Shown: positions 9,690 through 19,722, counted from the stretch's first letter. The stretch: 64,000 nucleotides of DNA from Candidatus Woesearchaeota archaeon (GCA_016180135.1 JACPBV010000008.1:1-64000), one strand, 5' to 3'. Program-made: numbers and translations. The notes: generated from the letters alone by a model not told the origin.

Positions 9690-10562
9690 TTAAATCCCCA
9701 CCAGAAGAAGAAAGAGGTTTCCCTTCCAGAGCGTTATGATAAACGCAAGCAGGAAGCTCGGGACGAAGGGGATTCCTTCCTTGATTAAGACGTGCCTTAT
9801 CTTTCCCCTGTGAAAGAGCGTAACAAGCTGCCTGATTGCTTTTTTCTCGATCCCCAGGTCTTTCGGGCCGCAGATATATTTTCCCTGATGATTAATATTT
9901 TTTACAATCCAGTCTCCCTCGGTAAGCTGAAGAGGGGTAACTTTTTTCACCATGCAGGCCTTCTCCACTGCCTTCAGGAAAATCCACAGGATAAAGATTG
10001 AGAAGAGCAAAATCGTGAGGATGGACGCAAGGAATTTTGAATTTCCTTCGAGAAAGAATCGGGCAATGAAGAGCAGCATCCCGGAGCCAGTCAAAGCAGC
10101 TCCCGCTAACAACACCTTTTTCTGCAATAGTATCTTCTTCACTTCCGCCCTGAATTTTTTGAAATGCACCCCAATAAGGATGGTGCTCCACAGCAGCCCG
10201 TAAGCCGCACCGGCTAAAAGCATATTGACAAAAAAGCTCAGCAGGAATGGCGCTTTGCTGAACGTCCAGTCAAGCCCAATCAATGCGCCCAGGCCCATCA
10301 GCACCTTTGAATCGCCGCCCCCCCACTGTCCGGAGTAGAACATCAGGAAGGCAAAACCGAGGAAAATGATAAAGCCTGCAAGGCTCTGAAGCAAAGGCGT
10401 TATGTCCCACAGCAGCACCGAGAAAAGCAGGCTGAGGCCGAGGCCCATAATCACCATGCCGTAACTCAGCCAGTCAGGAACTTCCCTTTTCTTAAAATCA
10501 GTGAAGGAGCCTATCGCCAATGCAGCTATGGAGACTGAGAACGTAATCTCTTCAAATGCCAT
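9690..10562 (-). CDS. type IV prepilin/preflagellin peptidase (A24 family)
   Basis: GSFTDFKKREVPDWLSYG and GGGDSKVLMGLGAL catalytic Asp motifs, multiple TM segments. Confidence 0.85.
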   Translation of the reverse strand: MAFEEITFSVSIAALAIGSFTDFKKREVPDWLSYGMVIMGLGLSLLFSVLLWDITPLLQSLAGFIIFLGFAFLMFYSGQWGGGDSKVLMGLGALIGLDWTFSKAPFLLSFFVNMLLAGAAYGLLWSTILIGVHFKKFRAEVKKILLQKKVLLAGAALTGSGMLLFIARFFLEGNSKFLASILTILLFSIFILWIFLKAVEKACMVKKVTPLQLTEGDWIVKNINHQGKYICGPKDLGIEKKAIRQLVTLFHRGKIRHVLIKEGIPFVPSFLLAFIITLWKGNLFLLLVGI

Positions 10563-10651
10563 CGCTTCTGAAAGAAATAGTGGTAATATAAAACTATCTA
10601 ATCTTTTGTATCTTGAGTTATCCAAAAAGTTTTTAAACAACCTAGTTGATT

Positions 10652-10930
10652 TTATTTGCGATGAGCGGTCAACAGGTTGGACAGGTTATTTCTGAAATTA
10701 GGCCAAATTGCTTTCGAAGGGAATATACTGGCCTTGACGGAAATCAGGTCAACTCCGATTGCTCTTCTGTATGCCCCTCTACCAAGGGTGAATGGAGCCA
10801 GGCTGCTGAAAGCGGCAACCATCCCCACGATGGAAGAAAGCCCAATAGATTGATTGGAGCAATAGGCAATAATGGCTCCACTAATTGCGGCAAGGAAGAA
10901 ATAATATTTTCCTTCCCCCACATGGGGCAT
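10652..10930 (-). CDS. small predicted membrane protein
   Basis: MPHVGEGKYYFFLAAISGAIIAYCSNQSIGLSSIVGMVAAFSSLAPFTLG...; hydrophobic; explains the region better than the + strand N-terminal extension. Confidence 0.45.
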   Translation of the reverse strand: MPHVGEGKYYFFLAAISGAIIAYCSNQSIGLSSIVGMVAAFSSLAPFTLGRGAYRRAIGVDLISVKASIFPSKAIWPNFRNNLSNLLTAHRK

Positions 10931-12979
10931 TACTCTGCTTTGGTAAAGGGGGTTTTTGACAGTGAGAAGACGCCTCACTTCCGGGTCGTCCTACCGCCGG
11001 TCACGACCAAAAGGACAATTCAGATTGGAAGCCAGTTGGCTGAGGCTGAAATGTGCCTCCCTTACAAAATCACGCTCGGAAACCTTGTTGAGTCTATAGA
11101 GTCTAATAAAGCTAACAGAGTCTCTATGTTTGATTCATGCGGTGACTGCAGGCTGAAGATCTATAACATTCTGCACCAAAAGACCCTGGAACGGAACAAG
11201 TATCCCGCTTCTTTCTTCCCCTTAAGGTTCAGGAGAATCGTGAAGGACCTCAAGGCAATCAACCCTGAGTGGAAAACTCTTCAAATCTTCCGGATTGTAT
11301 TCAAGACAGCAAGGGCTATCTGGGATTTTGACAAAAAAGAGTTTGAGAGATACGCCAGCCAGAAGAATGATGGAAGGCCAAAGATAGGGTTTACCGGTGA
11401 GATATATACTATCCTTGATGAAAGGGCAAATATGGACATCTTCAAGAAGTTCCGATCCCATGGCGCATGGGTGCATAATGCTGTTACCCTGTCTCAGTTC
11501 GTGTTTAAAAGAATACTTGGAAAAAAGTATTTGAGAAATCTGACGAGGCTTAAAAGGAAAGACCTGGACTATCATCTCATTGAAGAGTGCGAAAATGAGT
11601 CTTACCACTATTTCCCACGGCACGAGATTGGGGGGCATGCCCGGGAGTCCATCATCTTTGCGTTATATTTTGCAAAGAAGAAGTATGACCTCATTGTCCA
11701 TCTTTACCCGTTTCCCTGTATGCCTGAAGTGACAGTTGCAAAGTTCCTTGACCACCTCAGCCAGGATTATAGGATCCCGCTCATCCATCTTATGTTTGAT
11801 GCCAATTTTGGAGAGGCCAACCTTGACACCAGGATTGAAGCGAGCGTCAACATGATAAACCTGAGAAAGAAGTTTCTTGCCGCAAGGGAAAAGGACAAGG
11901 AGATCACCATCGCCCATGCGTTTCTCCAGTCTGGGGAATATCCGATGAAACAGGGCTGCTACCTCGGGATTGATGTCGGCTCGGTCTCTACTAAAGCAGC
12001 AATCATAAATGAGAAACTTGAAGTGATTAACACTGTCTATCTTGAAACGAAAAGCGATCCTATCTCAGCGATGCGTGAGTGCATCGTTGAGCTCAAGAAA
12101 AAGGTAGGGGGAAGTGGGATTTCAATAGAGGGTGTCGGGACGACTGGCAGCGGCAGGAAACTTGCCGGAATTCTTCTTGGCGCCGATACGGTCACTGATG
12201 AGATCACGTGCCAAACCTTGGGGTGCCTCCTGTCTGAGCCAAAAACGAGAACCATTATTGAGATTGGGGGCCAGGATTCGAAATATATCGAGGTTGATGA
12301 GATGGGCATTCCGGTGTTTTTTAACATGAACAACATCTGCTCAGCAGGGACCGGCTCTTTCTTCTCAGGGACTTCAAGGAGGCTGGGTATACCAGTTGAG
12401 CAGTTCGGAAAAATAGCAACGTGCTGTTCGGATGAAGTTCTTATCGCCGGAAGATGCGGGGTATTTGCAGAATCTGACCTTATCTCAAAACAGCAGGCGG
12501 GAATAAGCAAGAATGCGTTAATCAAAGGCCTTTGCATGTCGATGCCGAGAAATTTCCTTGCCAATGTTGCAAAAGGCCGAGATTGCATTGAGCCGATTGT
12601 TTTTTCCGGAGGCGTAGCTTCAAACGAAGGTGTTGTGATGGGATTTGAAAGGGCGCTGAAAAGGAAAGTGAAAGTCATGCCGCACAACAAAGTCTCTGGC
12701 TGTATCGGTGCTGCGATGGTAGCGATGGCGAAGATTGCCCGGGAAAAAAGCACATCATCCTTTTTTGGCTTTAAGGTCGCTGATTTTGATTACCAGCAAA
12801 AGCTTTTCAGATGCAATGACTGCCCTAATAACTGTGAAGTTTCAGTTGTCACCAAAGACGGCAAGAGCGTCAAAGCTGTTTTTGGTTCACGATGCGGAAA
12901 GTGGGAGTCTTTAATCAATAAAGAGATACCTCCTGAAGTTGCGCAGTCGGGGGAATGGCATCCGATGCTGGCGAGATGA
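10922..12979 (+). CDS. DUF2229/HgdB-like domain fused to ASKHA-type acyl-CoA dehydratase activase
   Basis: N-terminal CLPYKITLGNLVES...DSCGDCR...YPFPCMPE; C-terminal GIDVGSVSTKAAI, EIGGQDSKYIEV, CSAGTGSF; tail RCNDCPNNCEV. Confidence 0.85.
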   Translation: MGHYSALVKGVFDSEKTPHFRVVLPPVTTKRTIQIGSQLAEAEMCLPYKITLGNLVESIESNKANRVSMFDSCGDCRLKIYNILHQKTLERNKYPASFFPLRFRRIVKDLKAINPEWKTLQIFRIVFKTARAIWDFDKKEFERYASQKNDGRPKIGFTGEIYTILDERANMDIFKKFRSHGAWVHNAVTLSQFVFKRILGKKYLRNLTRLKRKDLDYHLIEECENESYHYFPRHEIGGHARESIIFALYFAKKKYDLIVHLYPFPCMPEVTVAKFLDHLSQDYRIPLIHLMFDANFGEANLDTRIEASVNMINLRKKFLAAREKDKEITIAHAFLQSGEYPMKQGCYLGIDVGSVSTKAAIINEKLEVINTVYLETKSDPISAMRECIVELKKKVGGSGISIEGVGTTGSGRKLAGILLGADTVTDEITCQTLGCLLSEPKTRTIIEIGGQDSKYIEVDEMGIPVFFNMNNICSAGTGSFFSGTSRRLGIPVEQFGKIATCCSDEVLIAGRCGVFAESDLISKQQAGISKNALIKGLCMSMPRNFLANVAKGRDCIEPIVFSGGVASNEGVVMGFERALKRKVKVMPHNKVSGCIGAAMVAMAKIAREKSTSSFFGFKVADFDYQQKLFRCNDCPNNCEVSVVTKDGKSVKAVFGSRCGKWESLINKEIPPEVAQSGEWHPMLAR

Positions 12980-13208
12980 TTCCTTTTGATGGTAAATTTC
13001 AGTTTTGGGACTTTTAAACGCTTTGCCCCATAAAAGAGAGTTATTCATTGATAAAGAAGTTAATAAAAAAACAAGATGATGCTTACCCCTCCCTTCTTTA
13101 CTCCCGAGTAACCCCATATCTTTAAATATGATTGTTGCATAATGCTTTAAATTGGGGGTTCAAAGGGCGTTTTCCCGGGATAAAGAGGCTGGGCGATTAA
13201 TAATCTAA

Positions 13209-13263
13209 GGGGCCATCAATAACTTGGGGGACTATCAATAATGCAGGGGACTATCAATAAATG
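13209..13263. repeat. tandem repeat, about 19 bp x3
   Basis: GGGGCCATCAATAACTTG / GGGGACTATCAATAATGCA / GGGGACTATCAATAAATGG. Confidence 0.75.
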
Positions 13264-13347
13264 GATTAGGATTTTCAGAGATTCATTGATGAAGATAGGC
13301 AAAGGCATGATGGAATTATCAATACGCTGAATAAGGATTGACAAAAC

Positions 13348-14421
13348 ATGATACCGCACAAAAAATTCATGGAGATGGCTTTGGAATTGGCCTGCAAGGG
13401 AAAAGGGCTGACGTCGCCTAACCCGATGGTCGGCTGCATCATCATCAAGCGTGGCAGGATTGTCGGGAGGGGATTCCATAAGAAAGCTGGCGAAGCCCAT
13501 GCTGAGGTCATTGCGCTGAAGGAAGCAGGAAAGAAAGCAAAAGACGGGATATTATACTGCACCCTTGAGCCATGCTCCCACTGGGGAAGAACGCCTCCGT
13601 GCACAGAACAGATTGTCCAGTCGGGCATCAGGGAAGTTGTCATCGGCTCTGCTGACCCCAATCCTCTGGTGAGCGGCTATGAAGAGCTTAAGGCAAGAGG
13701 CCTGAAAGCAAGGATCGGCATCCTGAAGGATGCATGCGACAGGCTCAATGAATATTTCTTCAAATGGATAAAAGCGAAAAGGCCTTTTGTGATCGTCAAG
13801 GCAGCGATGTCCCTCGACGGAAAGATAGCGACAAGGACCGGAGACTCAAAATACATTTCCGGCACTGAGGCAAGGAAGTTTGTCCACCAGCTCAGGTCGG
13901 AGGTTGACGCAGTCATGGTCGGCATCAATACTGCGATGAAGGATGATCCCGAGCTGACGGTGAGGCTGGTCAAGGGAAGGAATCCCAAGAAGATCATCGT
14001 TGATTCTTTCCTCCAGATACGGGAGAATGCCCACGTCATAAGGAACGAGCCGGAAAAGCTTATCATTGCGACATCAAAAAAAGCAAACAAGGTGAAGATA
14101 AAATCCCTTCAGCTCAAAGGGGTGAAGATAATCACCGTTGCGCAGGAAAAGGGCATGCTTGACCTGAAAGACCTGATGAAGGAGCTCGGGCACCATGAGA
14201 TCACTTCAGTCATGATCGAGGGCGGCGCAGAGCTGAATGCCCAGGCGCTTAAAGCCGGGACAGTTGACAAGATCCTGTTCTTCATCTCGCCGAGGATGAT
14301 CGGCAAAGGGCTTGCTGCGGTCGGTGATTTGGGAATTTCAAAAGTTGACAAAAGCATCCAGCTCAGGGACCTTGACTACAGGAAGATCGGCAAGGATATC
14401 CTGATTGAGGGGTATCTGTAA
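13348..14421 (+). CDS. ribD: bifunctional riboflavin deaminase/reductase RibD
   Basis: HAEVIALKEAG, EPCSHWGRTPPCTEQI and a full reductase domain. Confidence 0.93.
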   Translation: MIPHKKFMEMALELACKGKGLTSPNPMVGCIIIKRGRIVGRGFHKKAGEAHAEVIALKEAGKKAKDGILYCTLEPCSHWGRTPPCTEQIVQSGIREVVIGSADPNPLVSGYEELKARGLKARIGILKDACDRLNEYFFKWIKAKRPFVIVKAAMSLDGKIATRTGDSKYISGTEARKFVHQLRSEVDAVMVGINTAMKDDPELTVRLVKGRNPKKIIVDSFLQIRENAHVIRNEPEKLIIATSKKANKVKIKSLQLKGVKIITVAQEKGMLDLKDLMKELGHHEITSVMIEGGAELNAQALKAGTVDKILFFISPRMIGKGLAAVGDLGISKVDKSIQLRDLDYRKIGKDILIEGYL

Positions 14422-14511
14422 AATTCTTCAGCTCTATAGTTGGTTCTTTAATCTTTGATTTGTTGTTTTGGAACCCACACCTTTTTAAAAACCCGCCATT
14501 TCTTTGATCGC

Positions 14512-15102
14512 ATGCCAGACAATGCGATTCATGAAGCTATGCTATCCCTGCAGCAGGGGAATTTCGTGATAATTCTCGATGACAAAAACCGTGAGAACGA
14601 AGCTGACTTGATTTTGGCGGCAGAAAAAGCTACAGAAGAAAAGCTAAACTTCATGCTGAAGGAAGCAGGAGGCATTATGTGCATTGCAATGGCTGGAGAG
14701 AGGCTTGACCATCTGAAAATTCCTATGATGGTTCAGGACAGCACCGACCGCTTTCGAACGCCGTTTACTGTTTCCGTCGATGCAAAACAGAACGCCACAA
14801 CAGGAGTAAGCGTCCATGACAGGCTTCAGGCGATAAAAACTTTAATCAGCCCTGAATCAAAGCCGGAAGACCTGCTGAGGCCCGGCCACACCTTTCCCCT
14901 GAGGGCTGCAAAAGGCGGATTAAAAGAGCGCCAGGGGCATACTGAGGCTGCTGTCGAGCTTTGCAGGATTGCCGGGCTTTATCTTGCCGCCGTTATCTGC
15001 GAGATAATGAATGGGAAGGGAGAGATGGCAAAAGGTGAAGAGATAAACGCGTTTTCTAAAAAGTTCAAGATTCAGATAATTATGCTCAACCAGTTAATTT
15101 AA
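14512..15102 (+). CDS. ribB: 3,4-dihydroxy-2-butanone 4-phosphate synthase
   Basis: DDKNRENEADLILAAE, VSVDAKQNATTGVSVHDR, RPGHTFPLRA. Confidence 0.93.
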   Translation: MPDNAIHEAMLSLQQGNFVIILDDKNRENEADLILAAEKATEEKLNFMLKEAGGIMCIAMAGERLDHLKIPMMVQDSTDRFRTPFTVSVDAKQNATTGVSVHDRLQAIKTLISPESKPEDLLRPGHTFPLRAAKGGLKERQGHTEAAVELCRIAGLYLAAVICEIMNGKGEMAKGEEINAFSKKFKIQIIMLNQLI

Positions 15103-15128
15103 GAGTGGCGGAGTTCAGAGGCTCTCAT

Positions 15129-15803
15129 TTACGGATGGGGAGCTCTCAGAAATTTTAAAAGAAGACTGATCCAATTACCTTTTTTACCTGGCTCGGAAGA
15201 TGGTTTCTCTTTAGGTTTTGGGAGAGAATAATCAACGCCAGGTTTAATCTCCAAAACCTTAATCGCATCTTCAGGGTTTAATCTCCCCGGGACATCACCC
15301 TCAAAAAAGTGATGGTCTCTCACCAGATGGGGCATTAATGAGGGAAAACTGATCTCGCTATGGTCCTGCTCATTTTTGACCTCAAAGCTACAACTCCCGG
15401 CCCCGCAGGTATATTCTCTTCCAAAATCTTTTTCATCACGCACGAGAGAATAGAAAAATGGGCAGGGAATAGAACCCAGACTGCGATGTAAAAAAACCAT
15501 AAATTTCCCATCAACAGGCACACCTTCACAGTATAATCTGCCAGTACTATTGCTTTCTTCCCGAAAAGCCCATTGCATGAAGAAGCTTAGCCTATCTGCA
15601 ATTTGCTCGTAGGTTATTCCATATTGATTGAGGGCTTGAGCGTCAGCCTTAATAACCTCCCTTAACGTTTGGGATGGCCCAATAAATCCAGATGATAAAA
15701 AACTTCCACCGGGCCTCATCCTTTTCTGAATTTCTTCAATTTGGGGTTCTGTTAAGTCTTCAATGAATTGCTGTTTTGGAACATATATCCCCCCCATCAA
15801 CAA
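15129..15803 (-). CDS. hypothetical protein
   Basis: 224-aa ORF; no recognised family. Confidence 0.5.
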   Translation of the reverse strand: MLMGGIYVPKQQFIEDLTEPQIEEIQKRMRPGGSFLSSGFIGPSQTLREVIKADAQALNQYGITYEQIADRLSFFMQWAFREESNSTGRLYCEGVPVDGKFMVFLHRSLGSIPCPFFYSLVRDEKDFGREYTCGAGSCSFEVKNEQDHSEISFPSLMPHLVRDHHFFEGDVPGRLNPEDAIKVLEIKPGVDYSLPKPKEKPSSEPGKKGNWISLLLKFLRAPHP

Positions 15804-15894
15804 CGGGAGTAAACCTGCATTTAAAAACCTATAGGGGCATCACTTTGAAGTGAATATGTCATGAACAAAACATTACCTAGAAGGAAAAGAACAC

Positions 15895-16275
15895 TTAACC
15901 CACAAGAACCGCATTCACAACCCCATCCTGCCCCGGGCGTGAGGTGATCCTTGCTTTGCCGGCATCAGTTTCGACGATAGAGCCTTTAGTAATTATATTT
16001 CTCCTGATGAAATGCCTGTTTGCAGGATTCCCGATCTCATTGAGAATTTTTGCCTTGACAAAACTGCCTTTTTTCTGGTCAAGGACATTTGCAGTCTCTA
16101 CCCGCAGCAGCCGGAGCTTTTCATTGCCGCCCCTCACTCTTATCTTTTTCAGGTGCATTGCCCCGATGTGGGTCAGCGCAGGCAGCCTTCCCAACTCGGA
16201 TTTTCTAATCTTGCGGAGCCTTTTGTATCTCGCCCCTGCAGGGCTTGTCCTTCCTTTGCCTTGGTATACAGCCAT
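15895..16275 (-). CDS. rps8e: 30S ribosomal protein S8e
   Basis: GRTSPAGARYKRLRKIRKSELGRLPALT...ARITSRPGQDGVVNAVLV. Confidence 0.93.
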   Translation of the reverse strand: MAVYQGKGRTSPAGARYKRLRKIRKSELGRLPALTHIGAMHLKKIRVRGGNEKLRLLRVETANVLDQKKGSFVKAKILNEIGNPANRHFIRRNIITKGSIVETDAGKARITSRPGQDGVVNAVLVG

Positions 16276-16363
16276 AGGGTAACAGGAAAAATGGGCTGTT
16301 TATAAACCTTATGGAAACATTTAAATAGCCGGGCTCTACTCGGAAATTGCAGGGGGTGAATGC

Positions 16364-16588
16364 ATGGAACAACTAAGGCCATTGGATGCATTGAACAGAG
16401 CAAGAGACAAGAGAGTTATCGTTGACCTGAAGAACAGCAAGCAGTATGTTGGCATTCTGAAGGCATTTGATATCCACATAAATGTTGTTTTGGAAAACGC
16501 AGAGGAGCTCGTCGATGGAAAGGCATCGAAAAAGCTTGGCGTAGTCTTCATCAGGGGAGACACCATCACGGTTATTTCTCCGGAGTAA
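16364..16588 (+). CDS. Sm-like (LSm) archaeal protein
   Basis: RPLDALNRARDKRVIVDLKNSKQYVGILKAFDIHINVVLENAEEL, FIRGDTITVISPE. Confidence 0.93.
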   Translation: MEQLRPLDALNRARDKRVIVDLKNSKQYVGILKAFDIHINVVLENAEELVDGKASKKLGVVFIRGDTITVISPE

Positions 16589-16621
16589 AGCTTCAGCGGA
16601 TAGGGGATTTAAGGATTTACC

Positions 16622-16786
16622 ATGAAAGGCGCATATTCAAGAGGCAAAAAGTCAAGGAAGAAGAACATGATCCACTGCCGCAGATGCGGCAAAAGGACAT
16701 TCACTCTCAGGAAGGGCGCCTGCTCCTCATGCGGCTTCGGAAAATCAGCCAGGATGCGGCACTATAACTGGCATAAGAAGAAATAA
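16622..16786 (+). CDS. rpl37e: 50S ribosomal protein L37e
   Basis: MKGAYSRGKKSRKKNMIHCRRCGKRTFTLRKGACSSCGFGKSARMRHYNWHKKK; below the ORF track cutoff. Confidence 0.9.
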   Translation: MKGAYSRGKKSRKKNMIHCRRCGKRTFTLRKGACSSCGFGKSARMRHYNWHKKK

Positions 16787-16894
16787 ACGATTTCTGGATA
16801 GGCGCATTAGTCTATTAATCTATTATTAATATCCTTGCAGGGTTACCTTTTTCTCTCTAAGCCAGAAGTATTTGCTGCTGATGCATCACTGTTA

Positions 16895-17005
16895 AAGACC
16901 TCTGTTGAAGACCGCAATTGAAGACCCCAATAAAAACCACTTTAGAAGACCGCAATTGAAAGCCCCTGATGAAGACCAATATAGAAGACCACTTTAAGAG
17001 ACTGC
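16895..17005. repeat. degenerate (T)GAAGACC(GCAAT) repeat cluster
   Basis: Repeated TGAAGACCGCAAT / TAGAAGACC / CACTTTA units. Confidence 0.55.
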
Positions 17006-17022
17006 CGTTGAACCTATTTCGT

Positions 17023-17802
17023 TCATTTGGTCCCGTTGAGGATTTTTGTGACATCGTCTTTGCAGATGGTCTTGAGCTGGAAAAAGCTGATCTCGGAGCA
17101 AAGCTCTATGTCTTTGGTTCTTTTTGCGATAGTGAGGATGCAGGTATCGCCTTCAAAAACGCTTTTAGTCTCTCCGCAGACGCTTGCATTGAGGGTGTTC
17201 AGGGCAATCCTCCTGACGCAGGCATCATACGAGCTCTCATTCGAGATGAACCTGCACATTCTCCATTGGCCCGTTGCCTGGGCGATTGTCCTGTAGCAGC
17301 TGTCCCTGTCTCCCAGGTGGCCAACTTTGACGCAGCTGGTGGAATCATTTTTTGAGATTGCGATACCCTTGTTGCAGACATCTGCCCAATAGGCTGTGGA
17401 GATAGTGTTGCAGTGCGAGAAATTTCCCTCGAAGAATGCGATTTTTGCGATGCAGTAGTCTTTTGCCATCCCGGGTATGCCGGAACACAATGAAATGTCT
17501 TTCCGCTGGATCGCTATCTCTGCGAGGCAGGATTCCCGTGTCTTGTTCATCTGGACTTTATCGCAGATGCCAAGATCCCCTTTCTGTTTGGCCTGCTCAA
17601 AAAAACAGTCATCCCTGTCTGCAGGCTGGCTGATGCTCTCGCATTTCGCCTGTTTCGAGCAGGAAGCAAGGATAAACGCCAGAATAATCAGTGATATGAA
17701 AAGTAAAAATGCCCCGGAAGCCTTAAACCTTTTCAATGCCCTTATCGGTCCAAAATTTCCTGAACTCTGCTTCTGCATTTCCGCCATAGTATGCATGAAC
17801 AT
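17023..17802 (-). CDS. predicted lipoprotein with tandem Cys-paired repeats
   Basis: Lipobox-like ILASC after a hydrophobic segment; about seven units of the type (K/R)DxCxxxIAxxxxDxxxC. Confidence 0.7.
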   Translation of the reverse strand: MFMHTMAEMQKQSSGNFGPIRALKRFKASGAFLLFISLIILAFILASCSKQAKCESISQPADRDDCFFEQAKQKGDLGICDKVQMNKTRESCLAEIAIQRKDISLCSGIPGMAKDYCIAKIAFFEGNFSHCNTISTAYWADVCNKGIAISKNDSTSCVKVGHLGDRDSCYRTIAQATGQWRMCRFISNESSYDACVRRIALNTLNASVCGETKSVFEGDTCILTIAKRTKDIELCSEISFFQLKTICKDDVTKILNGTK

Positions 17803-17911
17803 GGGGAGGTTTTTAAGCTTTGCTTTCGTTTGAGGAACAGATTAGCTTTGTGAGGAGAGTAAACCCTGGGGGATATAACCATGATTTTCCAAGAAAAACT
17901 GGTTTACACCC

Positions 17912-18454
17912 TTACCTTCCGGGGAACTTCCGGAGAAACCCCACAATCTTTTTAACAACCTGCTCAGCAGAAATCTTTGTCGTATCAACCACGAGGTCAT
18001 AATGCCGCTTGTCCCTGTAATTGATTGTGTAATAGGATTGATACCTCTTGTCTTCTGATGCTATCCTCTTTTTTATCTTTTCGAGAGAATCCCCGAGATC
18101 CCTGTATGATTCGTGCGCCCGCTGTTCTGCAAAAATCCTTCTTGCCGCTTCCCTGATATCGGCGCTAAGATACACTTTGGCAGAATGGGGGATAAAATGG
18201 AACCCCAGCCGTGAATCGATGACAAAATTGCCCTTTTCCCTGCCCAGTGCGATCTGGCGGGCATCAAGCTCCTCATCAATGCTCTTGTCCTTCTCAGCAA
18301 GCCTGCCGAGCTCAAGCAGTGATATTCCCCTGTCCTTCGCCATCGCCCGCATCAGGTCTCCGACGGAATAATGGGCATACCCCAGTTTCTTTGCCAAAAG
18401 CTTTGCCACAGTGGATTTCCCGCTTCCCGCAATCCCGCTGATGGTGACAATCAT
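17912..18454 (-). CDS. cmk: archaeal-type cytidylate kinase
   Basis: MIVTISGIAGSGKSTVAKLLAKKLGYAHYSVGDLMR...FVIDSRLGFHFIP. Confidence 0.87.
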   Translation of the reverse strand: MIVTISGIAGSGKSTVAKLLAKKLGYAHYSVGDLMRAMAKDRGISLLELGRLAEKDKSIDEELDARQIALGREKGNFVIDSRLGFHFIPHSAKVYLSADIREAARRIFAEQRAHESYRDLGDSLEKIKKRIASEDKRYQSYYTINYRDKRHYDLVVDTTKISAEQVVKKIVGFLRKFPGR

Positions 18455-18610
18455 AAGGGAATCTGAAGGGCGTTGATTTATAAAATTTTCCTCCTATAAG
18501 CCTTCATCCGGAAAAACCCTTCAACAATTGTCCACCCTTGACTTCCACGGAAAAGGATCCAGGGCAGTAACTCCGTTGGGTAATTTGAACTTTATGAAGG
18601 GGAAAAAAGT

Positions 18611-18777
18611 CATCGAAAATCTCCAGCCATGGCGGAGACGGGGGGAGGGTCGCCCTCCTTCCGAATGACAGGAACGCTAGCATCGCTCCGTCGGAGTACC
18701 CCGTAGGGCAAAATTCCGAAGAATTTTGACCGTCTCCCGCCAAGGCTGGCTGGAGATTTTCCTCGATTGCAATAAAC
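18611..18777. repeat. composite palindrome G
   Basis: AAAATCTCCAGCCATGGCGGAGACGG ... CCGTCTCCCGCCAAGGCTGGCTGGAGATTTT with CCTCC..GGAACGC core. Confidence 0.8.
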
Positions 18778-18855
18778 ATTAGCCTAGCTGCCTTTGCAAT
18801 CAGAGATACTGCCAAGAACCGAAACCATTTAAAACAAAAAAAGAAAAATATCCTT

Positions 18856-19722
18856 ATGAAAGAGCGCATCATGGAGGAAGCGGGGATTTGCCTCCTGAAG
18901 GAGGGGTTCACGCTGAAATCGCTTGTCGGAACGTGCTTTGACATCATCGGGAGGAAAAAAGATATTGTGCTGCTGGTGAAGGCGCTCCACGACGCAAACT
19001 CCATCACTGAAGAGAACGCTCGGGAGATGGCCCATGTTGCATCCTATCTGGGGGCTGCTCCTTTGATTATCGCTGAGAAGGCGCAGCACGATCTCCTTGA
19101 CAATGTGGTCTACCAGAGGTTTGGGATAACAGCTTTGACTCTGACGACGGTAAAGGGCTGCCTCCGTTCCCATCTTCCGTTCCTCAAGAGCACCCATGCA
19201 GGGCTGACTGCGGACATCAGGGGAGGCAGGCTCCGCCAGGCACGGGAGCAGGAAGGGCTGTCGCTCCAGGAGCTTGGCCAGAAGCTCGGGGTATCCAAAA
19301 AGATGGTGCAGCGATACGAATCCGGCAGGGCAGGTATCAGCATCACAAAAGCGATGAAACTGCATCATGCCCTCGGCCCGGAAATTTTCCAGGGGATAGA
19401 CATCTTTGCAAAACACCCTCTGCCGGAAAGCCCCGCATCCTCGGACATCGCCAGGAAATATGCTGCGCTGGGATTCTCCTCAGCTGACACTTCAAAAGTT
19501 CCCTTTGACATCATCGCAAAAAAGGAAAAAGAGATCATCCTGACCAACGTCGGCGACAGAGTCAAGCCTCAGATGGAGGAGCTCTCGGCCCTCCTCGACG
19601 CTGACAAGCTGGTGATTTTCAGGAAGAAGAAGCCAAAAAATATCCCTGCGATGACTGAGGAAGAATTCATGGATTTCGAGGAAGCGAAAGAGCTGATCAG
19701 GGTCGTGAAGGAATTTTCTTAG
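18856..19722 (+). CDS. archaeal HTH transcriptional regulator (COG1395-like, XRE-type HTH)
   Basis: LRQAREQEGLSLQELGQKLGVSKKMVQRYESGRAGISITKAMKL. Confidence 0.85.
   Translation: MKERIMEEAGICLLKEGFTLKSLVGTCFDIIGRKKDIVLLVKALHDANSITEENAREMAHVASYLGAAPLIIAEKAQHDLLDNVVYQRFGITALTLTTVKGCLRSHLPFLKSTHAGLTADIRGGRLRQAREQEGLSLQELGQKLGVSKKMVQRYESGRAGISITKAMKLHHALGPEIFQGIDIFAKHPLPESPASSDIARKYAALGFSSADTSKVPFDIIAKKEKEIILTNVGDRVKPQMEELSALLDADKLVIFRKKKPKNIPAMTEEEFMDFEEAKELIRVVKEFS

Noticed and set aside
9573-9788. 71-aa ORF MRNPRLQSDYFEML...
   Set aside because: Starts inside the hairpin and runs antisense into the A24 peptidase gene; likely spurious.
10646-10921. N-terminal 92 codons of the 777-aa ORF
   Set aside because: Composition is poor and the opposite strand encodes a hydrophobic membrane-protein-like ORF; start at 10922 fits the DUF2229 domain better.
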